NCBI RefSeq assembly: GCF_000497245.1
Contig: NZ_AWTC01000013.1
Location: 119,085-183,084 of the forward strand
From: Sporolactobacillus laevolacticus DSM 442
GTDB taxonomy: Bacteria > Bacillota > Bacilli > Bacillales > Sporolactobacillaceae
DNA length: 64,000 nucleotides
Direction: 5' to 3'
The notes beneath the pieces are model-generated. The model ran no database searches, was not told the origin of the DNA, and saw only the letters and a list, made by a program, of their open reading frames with translations. A program made the translations under genes and the position numbers. Below, in pieces: positions 25,277 to 32,729 of this stretch. Numbering within the stretch: position 1 is the stretch's first letter; every line of letters begins with the position of its first letter.

Positions 25277-26140
25277 TTATTTTAACAAGGTTTGAAGAAG
25301 TGAGTGATTCGCGTCAAACCATTGGTATCGGTACTTAAAATAGATAATCAGAAAAAGCAGCAGGACCAAAATCACACAGGAAACAACATCTGCGGCAGAA
25401 AAATGGTATTTTGTCAGAATATAGTCCGCCCGCTTACCTGAATTCTTCATCGAATAACCCTTAACATACAGTGCATTGCTAATCTCATCGCTTCGTCTCA
25501 GTGCTAGCGACAGCAGAGGAATAATGTACATACTGTACAACTTCACCTTGTCCGTGAACTTCAATGCTGCATAATCCAGTCCTCTTGCTTGCTCCGCTTC
25601 GCGGACTGTGTGCAGATCTTCAAGAAACATCCCCGCCGATCTTAGTGACAGGCCGAGCACATAGCTGGCAACGAATGGCATTTTCAAGGTACGTAGCGCA
25701 GCAAGTATGTCACGCTCACGGTTTGTTGAAAAATAGAAAATTGATGAGAGCAGCAGTGCGAGAATTTTGCTGTAAGCAATGCACGCATTCATTATCGGTT
25801 GATCATATAACGGAAGCCCGAAAATGTGGCCGATCACTTGATAGTTCGGATCTTTTCCCGGGAAAAAGATAAAGGTCAGGAACGTAAAGATACCGGCACA
25901 GATAATCACCGGGAGATACATTTTCAAGCTACTAAGTGCGACTTTTGAATAGATAAATAAAAGCAGCACAAGAACTGCAAACATAAAATTAAGTTCCGGC
26001 ATGTTGATAAACAAAGGAATAAAACCGGTGATGACAAATAGCAGTAGCCGTGACACCGGATGAAATGAATAAAGTGGAGACTCCACTGGTATTAAAGCCA
26101 GCAGAGTCTTCATCATTTTTTTATTTTGAGCCCCTTCCAT
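25277..26140 (-). CDS. ECF transporter transmembrane subunit EcfT
   Basis: A 287-residue membrane protein with about six hydrophobic segments and the two cytosolic coupling motifs of EcfT: EAEQARGLD near residue 180 and ALYVKGYS near 230 (Ala-Arg-Gly-type motifs that contact the ATPases). An upstream in-frame ATG overlaps the Shine-Dalgarno sequence GGAGG, so the ATG at 26140 is used. Located between the S-component and ATPase genes, completing a group-I-like ECF module. Confidence 0.88.
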   Translation of the reverse strand: MEGAQNKKMMKTLLALIPVESPLYSFHPVSRLLLFVITGFIPLFINMPELNFMFAVLVLLLFIYSKVALSSLKMYLPVIICAGIFTFLTFIFFPGKDPNYQVIGHIFGLPLYDQPIMNACIAYSKILALLLSSIFYFSTNRERDILAALRTLKMPFVASYVLGLSLRSAGMFLEDLHTVREAEQARGLDYAALKFTDKVKLYSMYIIPLLSLALRRSDEISNALYVKGYSMKNSGKRADYILTKYHFSAADVVSCVILVLLLFLIIYFKYRYQWFDANHSLLQTLLK

Positions 26141-26160
26141 GATTACCTCCATGTTTTCTC

Positions 26161-26183
26161 AGAGGATCAAGTCCTCTTTTTTT
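26161..26183 (+). terminator. Plus-strand terminator-like hairpin inside a minus-strand operon
   Basis: AGAGGA / TCCTCT with a 5-base loop and seven T reads as a terminator only on the plus strand, opposite to all genes here. It lies between EcfS and EcfT and may stop antisense transcription. Confidence 0.45.
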
Positions 26184-26204
26184 AGGCAAGCAGCGGTTCA
26201 ATGA

Positions 26205-26819
26205 TTAAGCCCAATATTTTTTGCAGAATGATTTTGACTTAACGATCAGCGGTGAAACGAATTTCAGCAGGATTGCGCCAAGAATAAAGGATGGTACCGA
26301 GTTGCCGATCGACCAACCGAAGAAGACAGTGATTGTTGAAGATGGCGAAATCATCCCGAACATTCTAAGTACAGTCACGCCCCAAGCTGCGCCGATCGCG
26401 TTGCAAAGGATTACACCAAATACAGTGAATACAGCCCAGTCTTTGCCACTTGTAAGACGCGGGTCACATTTGAAAAAGCGGAATGCCCAGCCGGCCATGA
26501 TACCTTGGAGAAAGTTGCCCGGTGCGTAAGCCAGTGATACAGCAATCGATGCGCTTCCTGCGATCGCGTTGGAAATGAGCGGGAAGACAATGCTAGCGAT
26601 ACCGCCCCACATGCCAAACCAAATGCATCCGACACTCTGAATCGCCTGGCCCGGCCAGAACGCAGAGACAAATCCAAGCGGTACTGCTAAGCTGCCGAAT
26701 GTTCCAACAACAACGCCGACACCGATAAAAAGAGCCATCATGATAATGTGATTCATTTGCGGTGTTCTTAATTCACCTTCATTGAGACTCCAAACATTTG
26801 CATTCATTTTCATATTCAT
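26205..26819 (-). CDS. ECF transporter substrate-binding S component
   Basis: A 204-residue membrane protein with about six hydrophobic segments. An AxxxA-like pattern is less clear than in vitamin S components. Features include GVGVVVGTFGSLAVPLG, FGMWGGIASIVFPLIS and a conserved-looking PGNFLQGIMAGWAF stretch. It is adjacent to EcfT (64 bases) and both ATPases, so it is assigned as the substrate-specific subunit. The ligand cannot be read from the sequence. The flanking enzymes suggest a hydantoin, ureide, dihydropyrimidine or related heterocycle. ATG at 26819 follows GGGAGG. Confidence 0.75.
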   Translation of the reverse strand: MNMKMNANVWSLNEGELRTPQMNHIIMMALFIGVGVVVGTFGSLAVPLGFVSAFWPGQAIQSVGCIWFGMWGGIASIVFPLISNAIAGSASIAVSLAYAPGNFLQGIMAGWAFRFFKCDPRLTSGKDWAVFTVFGVILCNAIGAAWGVTVLRMFGMISPSSTITVFFGWSIGNSVPSFILGAILLKFVSPLIVKSKSFCKKYWA

Positions 26820-26912
26820 AGGTAATCCTCCCAATTGTTTGTATTGTTTTATTTTTCAGATATTATTGCTCAAGCATGTCTTTTCATTGTAAAAAATCAT
26901 CAGCAGTCGGCA

Positions 26913-28277
26913 CTATTTACTGAGAAGGAGTCTGCCCTCCCCTTTCTCACCTAAAAATATATCTCCATCAACAATCAATTTTCCGTTTGTGTAGACTTTT
27001 ACCGGACTCCCGGTCACTTGCTCGCTTTTATAGGGGCAAAAATCAGAAGACATATGATGATTCCGGTCATCCAGCACTTTGGTTGGTTTTGGATCAAAAA
27101 GAAATAGATCTGCGTCCATCCCAATGTCAATTTTTCCTTTTCTGTCGGCGATTCCGAATACCTTGGCAGGGTTTTCCGATAACCAGCCGACAACTTTTTC
27201 AATCGGAATGTCGCGGCGCGCAACCGCATGCTCATACATCAGCGGCCAAAGCCATTCGATTCCATGAAGCCCCGGCGATATTTTTGTAAAATTGGTTTTC
27301 GCGGCTATTTTTTTATCCGTACTATAATCACAATGATCACTGCTGACAATCGAAAGTGTGCCATCTAATAATCCGGCCCACAACGCCTCAATGTCCTTTT
27401 CCTTGCGCAGTGGCGGCGCCATCACATATTTGTAACCGTCATTCCGCTGGTAGCAGCAGTCGTCTAAAATAAGATAATGTGTGCACGTTTCAGCCGTGAC
27501 ATCAACTCCTTCGCGTTTTGCTTGTCTGATCAATTCCACGCTTTCAGCGGTTGTTACATGAACGATATAGAGTTTAGCACCTGTTACTTTTGCGAAAAGC
27601 AGCAGTCTGGAAATGCATTCTATTTCTGCCATCGGTGGGCGGCTTTGCGCATAATGCACAACATCCGCTTGATCTTTGGCAAGCAGCCTGCCCGTCAGTT
27701 CTTCACAAAACGAGTCATTCTCGGCGTGAACCATTGAAAATCCGCCGTGTTCCGTGATCACGTTCATCAAGGTAAGCATATCCGGATCTTCAATTTTAAA
27801 GCCGGCGCTTTTGTAAGTTGTAAACATCTTGAATGAAGTAAATCCATCAGCAATCAGTTCCGGTATCAACTCAATTGTTGTTTTTGAACTGTCGGTGACA
27901 TGGGCGTGCACACCATAATCAATGCAGCTTTCGTTTTCGATCTGACGGATTCGACGTGTAACCGCCGTTCGCACATTTTCCTCAGGCCGCTGCACAGCAA
28001 AATCAATGAATGTTGTCGTTCCGCCGAATGCTGCCGCACGGCTTCCAGTAAAAAAGGTATCTTCTGTGTTTGCGGTACCGCCCCAATGATCAATGTGCGT
28101 GTGTACATCAATAATACCGGGCAATACATAGCAGCCCTCCGCATCTACAATCTCAGAAGCGTCTTGTTCTAAGCGTTCGGCAAGTACCACTATTTTTCCG
28201 GCACGCACGCCAATATCCATTTTTCGAGTTGATTTTGCCGAACAAACGCGACCATTTTTAATAAGAAGATCAAGCAA
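26913..28277 (-). CDS. Hydantoinase / dihydropyrimidinase family amidohydrolase (copy 2)
   Basis: A second cyclic amidohydrolase, about 454 residues. It keeps HTHID (about 57), the carboxylated lysine in TSFKMFTTYK (about 148), HAENDS, VHVTTAES and the aspartate in SSDHCDY. The frame is open upstream to 28364, but that would overlap the D-aminoacylase gene by 86 bases. A TTG at 28277, preceded by AGAAGG and one base from the upstream stop, is the better start. It is closer to the allantoinase/HyuA-like subgroup than copy 1 (for example DHWGGTANTED), so the two may act on different rings or different steps. Confidence 0.85.
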   Translation of the reverse strand: MLDLLIKNGRVCSAKSTRKMDIGVRAGKIVVLAERLEQDASEIVDAEGCYVLPGIIDVHTHIDHWGGTANTEDTFFTGSRAAAFGGTTTFIDFAVQRPEENVRTAVTRRIRQIENESCIDYGVHAHVTDSSKTTIELIPELIADGFTSFKMFTTYKSAGFKIEDPDMLTLMNVITEHGGFSMVHAENDSFCEELTGRLLAKDQADVVHYAQSRPPMAEIECISRLLLFAKVTGAKLYIVHVTTAESVELIRQAKREGVDVTAETCTHYLILDDCCYQRNDGYKYVMAPPLRKEKDIEALWAGLLDGTLSIVSSDHCDYSTDKKIAAKTNFTKISPGLHGIEWLWPLMYEHAVARRDIPIEKVVGWLSENPAKVFGIADRKGKIDIGMDADLFLFDPKPTKVLDDRNHHMSSDFCPYKSEQVTGSPVKVYTNGKLIVDGDIFLGEKGEGRLLLSK

Positions 28278-28278
28278 C

Positions 28279-29913
28279 TTAACAGCCTTCTTTCTGAGAA
28301 AGCGGTAAACAGCTGTACTTTCTGCGGAACACAATGCCGGCCGGCTTTCGGTATGCCTCTTCACCGTCGATAACTACCTCACCATTGACAATCACCTTGT
28401 CAATACCGATGTTATATTGACGCGGATTCTCAAAAGTTGCTTGATCAATAATTGTGTCCGGATCAAAAATAACAATATCTGCTGCGAGTCCCTCGCGCAG
28501 GATGCCACGATCCTGAAGACCGATAATCCGAGCCGGCTGCGATGTGAAACGACGGATCATTTGTTCAAGCGGCAATACATTTTCTTCGCGGACAAATCGC
28601 CCGAGCACACGCGGAAAAGATCCATATGCACGCGGATGCGGTTCGCCGCCTAGCAGACCGTCTGTTCCAAGTGTTCCAGCCGGATGGCGGACAATCATCT
28701 TGATGTCGTCCTCATTGATGACAAAATCAATCATCCCAACTGCGTTTTTTTCTTCATAGATGAGATCAAGTGCGATCTGTGCGTAATCGGTCCTGTTCTT
28801 TATCTTGCCTATTTCCGCAATGGTTTTGCCCACGCAGTCTTGATTTTTCTCGCTCTCAACAGAAGTAACGATAATCCCGTTCCAGCCGGCCCACTTAGAA
28901 ATGCTGTCCCAGCCCTCAAGCGCGGTCTCCATTTCCTTAATCATCCGCTTAGACAGGGCCGGATCCTCGAGCCGCTTCAACATCATTTCAGTCCCGCCGT
29001 CATGTGCCCATGGCGGCAAGGTCGCGCTGAGCATTGTACTGCCTGCGGGGTACGGGTACTGATCAAAAGTAACTTCAAGACCATCTGCTCGCGCTTGATC
29101 AATTTTTCCAAGAACCTCAGGCGTTTTATGCCAGTTGAATTGACCGCAATTTTTCAAATGCGAGAAATGCAAATGGGCGCCGCATCGCTTCATCATCTCA
29201 ATCAGTTCATCCATCGATTCAATAATTTCGTCCCCTTCGCTGCGCTGATGAATGACAAGCGGCACACCGTATTCGCCAAGCACCATGCATAAAGCTTCTA
29301 GTTCTTTCATCTCGGCGAAACAGCAAGGCGGGTAGATCAGCCCGGTTGACATGCCAACCGCGCCTTCATCTAGACAGCGTCGCAGCACCTTTTGCATCTG
29401 ACCAATTTCTTCGTCAGTCGCCGGCCGATCATCCAAACCCATCACTTCCATCCGAATATTGCCATGCGGTGCCAGAACAGCTAGATTGTAACTTGGATGG
29501 ATGTCTTCAATCTTTTTCAAGTACTCATCTATCGTATTCCAGTCCCAAGAAATATCGGGGTTACCGTCTAGACCAGACAAGTTGCCGCGCCAGTCTTCCT
29601 TATAAGCATCAGGGAGCGGAGCGGCTGCGATCCCGTCTTGACCGAGCAGCTCGGTTGTGATCCCCTGGCGTACTTTCGCTTCAACAAGCGGATCCGCTAA
29701 GATAAACAAATCAGTATGCACATGCATATCAATGAATCCAGGACAGACAATCTGATGATAGGCGTCAATTTCTGTTTTTCCAGTCTCACCAGTCAGCTTG
29801 CCAATTTTGCTGATCTTGCCCAAATCGACTGCAATATCACCATAAAACCATGGAGAACCTGTACCATCGATAATTCTTCCGTTTCTGATTACTAGATCAT
29901 GCAAATCGTTCAT
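28279..29913 (-). CDS. N-acyl-D-amino-acid deacylase family amidohydrolase (D-aminoacylase)
   Basis: A 544-residue zinc amidohydrolase of the D-aminoacylase type, which removes acyl or similar groups from N-substituted D-amino acids. Visible motifs are the N-terminal HVHTD metal site (about 67), GQDGIAAAP, the cysteine-containing STGLIYPPCCF region near 200, and HFSHLKNCG near 265. With hydantoin racemase and hydantoinases in the same operon it could process N-carbamoyl-D- or formyl-amino acids, but this family is not a proven carbamoylase. It begins 12 bases after the M20 gene and ends one base before the TTG of hydantoinase copy 2. Confidence 0.87.
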   Translation of the reverse strand: MNDLHDLVIRNGRIIDGTGSPWFYGDIAVDLGKISKIGKLTGETGKTEIDAYHQIVCPGFIDMHVHTDLFILADPLVEAKVRQGITTELLGQDGIAAAPLPDAYKEDWRGNLSGLDGNPDISWDWNTIDEYLKKIEDIHPSYNLAVLAPHGNIRMEVMGLDDRPATDEEIGQMQKVLRRCLDEGAVGMSTGLIYPPCCFAEMKELEALCMVLGEYGVPLVIHQRSEGDEIIESMDELIEMMKRCGAHLHFSHLKNCGQFNWHKTPEVLGKIDQARADGLEVTFDQYPYPAGSTMLSATLPPWAHDGGTEMMLKRLEDPALSKRMIKEMETALEGWDSISKWAGWNGIIVTSVESEKNQDCVGKTIAEIGKIKNRTDYAQIALDLIYEEKNAVGMIDFVINEDDIKMIVRHPAGTLGTDGLLGGEPHPRAYGSFPRVLGRFVREENVLPLEQMIRRFTSQPARIIGLQDRGILREGLAADIVIFDPDTIIDQATFENPRQYNIGIDKVIVNGEVVIDGEEAYRKPAGIVFRRKYSCLPLSQKEGC

Positions 29914-29925
29914 CTTCTTTCACCT

Positions 29926-31113
29926 TCATTTTTCAATAAGCAGCGCATGCATGATTGCTGCAAATCCTTTAACTGCTTGTGTCAGCTGTTCAATTTCAAT
30001 GTACTCGTTATCCGTGTGTGCCAAATTTTCTCTTGAAGGACCGAATCCGATCGTCGGAATTCCTGCCTCACCAGCAAAATGACTGCCATTAGTGCAGAAG
30101 GAATAGTGGGAAAGTTGTGCTGGAATGCCAATCTCCCTCAGTGCCTGCTGTGTCCTTGACACAAAATCCTCGTGCTCATCAAATAACCAAGCGGGGAAGA
30201 AACGCTCTGCCTCAATGGTTTTGCCGGTATAGCATGTATCCGTTCCTTTTGAGTAGTACACTGTTGCCTCAAAGGTTGGATCCTCTTCGCTTAACCTTTC
30301 AATCAGCTGCTGAATGGGCTGCAGAACGGATGCTTTCGTCTCATTCACCAAAGTGCGTCGATCAAAAGTCGCCCGGCACGAAGCCGGAAGAACAGATTTC
30401 CCCGGATAAGGCGATGACACAATGTCAGTCAGAACAAGAATTCCTTTACCCAACACCGGATCCTCCGTCACCGGCAATCTTTCAATTTCGACAAGCAGTT
30501 TCATCATTTGCGTAACGGCGTTTACGCCTTTTTCTGGATTGGCAGAATGGACGGATACGCCAGTTGTTTCAACCACAATCTCCGCTCTGCCACGCTGTCC
30601 TCGATTCAGGTTTAGTTCGGTCGCCTCGCCAATGATGACAAAATCAGGTTTAAAATGTTCACTTACTGATCTCGTAGCTATGCCTTCGAACGTTTCCTCA
30701 TGGACACTGCAGGAAATAACGATCTTTCCGGGAAAGTTTTTTCCTGTTTCTCGCGTGAACTGATCAGCGGCAATAATCATCGCACTGACGGATCCCTTCA
30801 TGTCCGAACTGCCGCGGCCATAAAGTTTACCATCGATTTCAACCGGTTGAAAAGGGTCAATCTCCCAATGATCTTTGTTCACAGGAACGGTATCGATGTG
30901 TCCGTCTAAAAGCAGCGTCGGTCCATCAGGCGTTCCATTGATCACAAGTGCGACATTGCCCAATTCATCAACGGAAATTTCATCAAATTGCTTTTTCTCC
31001 GCAAAATCGGTGATTACACGGGCTGTTTTGTCTTCTTCACCTGAATAGCTCTTCTCTCTAATCAACGCTTTGCAGAGCGACACAACTTGACTTTTCATCT
31101 CATTAGCCAACAT
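29926..31113 (-). CDS. M20 family amidohydrolase (YgeY/ArgE/DapE-like)
   Basis: A 395-residue di-zinc peptidase-like hydrolase. Conserved positions are DGHIDTVP (first metal His and Asp, about 79), GRGSSDMKGS (bridging Asp, about 108), HEETFEG (catalytic and metal Glu) and the C-terminal HTDNEYI (metal His). It resembles E. coli YgeY, whose gene sits next to ygeX, the diaminopropionate lyase gene. It overlaps the lyase gene by 11 bases here, so the two are translationally coupled. Likely job: releasing 2,3-diaminopropionate or a related amino acid from an N-substituted precursor (inference). Confidence 0.87.
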   Translation of the reverse strand: MLANEMKSQVVSLCKALIREKSYSGEEDKTARVITDFAEKKQFDEISVDELGNVALVINGTPDGPTLLLDGHIDTVPVNKDHWEIDPFQPVEIDGKLYGRGSSDMKGSVSAMIIAADQFTRETGKNFPGKIVISCSVHEETFEGIATRSVSEHFKPDFVIIGEATELNLNRGQRGRAEIVVETTGVSVHSANPEKGVNAVTQMMKLLVEIERLPVTEDPVLGKGILVLTDIVSSPYPGKSVLPASCRATFDRRTLVNETKASVLQPIQQLIERLSEEDPTFEATVYYSKGTDTCYTGKTIEAERFFPAWLFDEHEDFVSRTQQALREIGIPAQLSHYSFCTNGSHFAGEAGIPTIGFGPSRENLAHTDNEYIEIEQLTQAVKGFAAIMHALLIEK

Positions 31114-32341
31114 TTAACTCGCCTCTCAGATCTCTTTTCAGATTTGGATAACCGCCTTTCCAAACAATCTCTCGGTAGGATTGTGGATCCGTATCCCCTT
31201 CTGTGCTGATCAACAAAATTCTCGACGATTCATTGATCCCTAGCTCTTTCCTTCCGTTTTCCAGGCTCACTTCTGTACAAAGCAAGTACAGAACGCCCAT
31301 TGTTACCGCACCTGATTCACCAGAGACAACCTGTGGATCACCGTAAAGCGGATTTCCATAAATACGCATACCGAGCGCGGTCACTTCATCCGGGCACGAT
31401 ACTGCGCCATAGGTGTACCGGCTTAAAATTTCGAAGGCCGTGTGGTTCGGTTCACCGCAGGCAAGCCCTGCCATGATCGTCGCCATATCACCGCCAACCG
31501 ACTGCATCGCACCGTCTTCTCGGGCAAACGATTGAAAGTAACAGTCTGCTTGATCAGGTTCTACGAGTACAATTTTTGGCGGTGCATCGGGATATTTGTG
31601 CAGAAAGTAAGCAGCAATACCTCCAGCGTACGAACCAACACCTGCCTGAAGAAAAATGTGGGTAGGCGGCTCAGGGATTTGTTCTGAAATCTCTTTTGCA
31701 ATCGCTGCATACCCTTGCATAATCCAGAGCGGGATTTTCTCATAACCCGGCCATGCGGTATCTTGAATCATCAAATAGTCGTTTTTGCGAGCGATCTGTT
31801 CACAAAGCCGAACCGTTTCGTCATAATTAACATCACAGATTTCCGCGTCGGCGCCTTCCGCCCGAATAGCAGCCAGCCTTTTTAGTGACGAGCCTTTTGG
31901 CATTCGAATGACTGATTTCAACCCCAATTCACGAGCTACCCAAGCGATTCCTCTGCCATGATTGCCATCAGTCGCCGAAATAAAAGTCAGATCGCCAAGC
32001 TCTTTCTTCACTTCTCCCGTTTTCAGCATATCAAACGAAAGCTTTTCAATCGGGAGCTGGAGCTTTTCCGCCAGGCAGCAGGCAATGGAATAAATGCCGC
32101 CCATAACTTTGAAAGCATTCAAGCCGAACCGATAGGATTCATCCTTGACATACACCTTTGAAACATTCAAATGCTCTGCCATGGCATCAAGACTTTTTAG
32201 AGGCGTTTCTTTATATGCTTCATGCGTTTTTTGAAACGAGAGCACCTTCTCAATCTCCGAATCCGAAAACTCATGCACATCTGTTAAATCAACGTTTGCG
32301 TATAACCTTCTATTGCTTTCTATTTTTAAAACATCACTCAA
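31103..32341 (-). CDS. dpaL: Diaminopropionate ammonia-lyase (YgeX-like)
   Basis: PLP enzyme that converts 2,3-diaminopropionate to pyruvate and two ammonia. The 412 residues match E. coli YgeX: the PLP-lysine motif LNAFKVMGG (about 74-82), SATDGNHGRGIAW (about 122), the glycine-rich AGVGSYAGG (about 230) and GESGAVTMG. The start is unusual. The TTG at 32341 lies 17 bases after GGGAGG, whereas an in-frame ATT at 32348-32350 is at the ideal 8-base distance. It is the first gene of the operon, downstream of a sigma-A-like promoter and divergent from the YgeV-like regulator. Pyruvate and ammonia as end products explain the value of the operon. Confidence 0.92.
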   Translation of the reverse strand: MSDVLKIESNRRLYANVDLTDVHEFSDSEIEKVLSFQKTHEAYKETPLKSLDAMAEHLNVSKVYVKDESYRFGLNAFKVMGGIYSIACCLAEKLQLPIEKLSFDMLKTGEVKKELGDLTFISATDGNHGRGIAWVARELGLKSVIRMPKGSSLKRLAAIRAEGADAEICDVNYDETVRLCEQIARKNDYLMIQDTAWPGYEKIPLWIMQGYAAIAKEISEQIPEPPTHIFLQAGVGSYAGGIAAYFLHKYPDAPPKIVLVEPDQADCYFQSFAREDGAMQSVGGDMATIMAGLACGEPNHTAFEILSRYTYGAVSCPDEVTALGMRIYGNPLYGDPQVVSGESGAVTMGVLYLLCTEVSLENGRKELGINESSRILLISTEGDTDPQSYREIVWKGGYPNLKRDLRGELNVG

Positions 32342-32474
32342 GGAACTAATGACGACGTCCTCCCTTATTGATCACTCTGGCAAAATCGCAATTTTTTTGG
32401 ATGATCCGGCCTCCTTTTATTTGCCGATTTATCGTTTTCTCTTTGCTCATGAGTGCTTTATTAAGCTTAACTTG

Positions 32475-32503
32475 ACTATAATTTCAATTGTCTGTCTATT
32501 CAA
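32475..32503 (-). promoter_or_regulatory. Sigma-A-like promoter of the dpaL operon
   Basis: The minus strand reads TTGAAT (32498-32503), a 17-base spacer, then TATAGT (32475-32480). No -24/-12 (GG-N10-GC) element was found in the 380-base intergenic region. The -35 overlaps the edge of operator A by two bases. Confidence 0.55.
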
Positions 32504-32520
32504 GTATCGAAATGATACTT
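32502..32520. promoter_or_regulatory. Operator A, candidate site of the YgeV-like regulator
   Basis: Perfect palindrome AAGTATC-N5-GATACTT, immediately upstream of the -35 of the dpaL promoter, the position of a class II activator site. Same motif as operators B and C. Confidence 0.65.
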
Positions 32521-32675
32521 ATAAAAACCATAGACTCCAAGTCTCTGTCATAATTTCTGACAAGTTCATTGTTTTATAAACATCGGTCTGATATAGTGTA
32601 ACCACAATAATCATAGCCTTTTGAAGTAAAATGTATCATTTGAATTTCAGCGATTCCTGTTTTCAAAATAATCAT

Positions 32676-32713
32676 AAGTATCAAATTGATACTAGTGTAT
32701 CAATTTGATACTT
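32676..32713. promoter_or_regulatory. Operators B and C, double palindrome before the YgeV-like gene
   Basis: Two sites of the form (A/T)GTATC-N5-GATACT lie back to back at 32676-32694 and 32695-32713. Together they form a 17-bp perfect inverted repeat around TAGT. The right edge is 17 bases before the ATG, so binding would cover the regulator's own promoter or ribosome-binding site, suggesting autoregulation. Confidence 0.7.
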
Positions 32714-32729
32714 AGCAAGGAGCGCACCT

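Noticed and set aside
32342-32729. A sigma-54 promoter for the dpaL operon
   Set aside because: I looked for GG-N10-GC with TGGCAC/TTGC on the minus strand. The nearest candidates (around 32380 and 32450) have wrong spacing or missing bases, and the regulator lacks GAFTGA.
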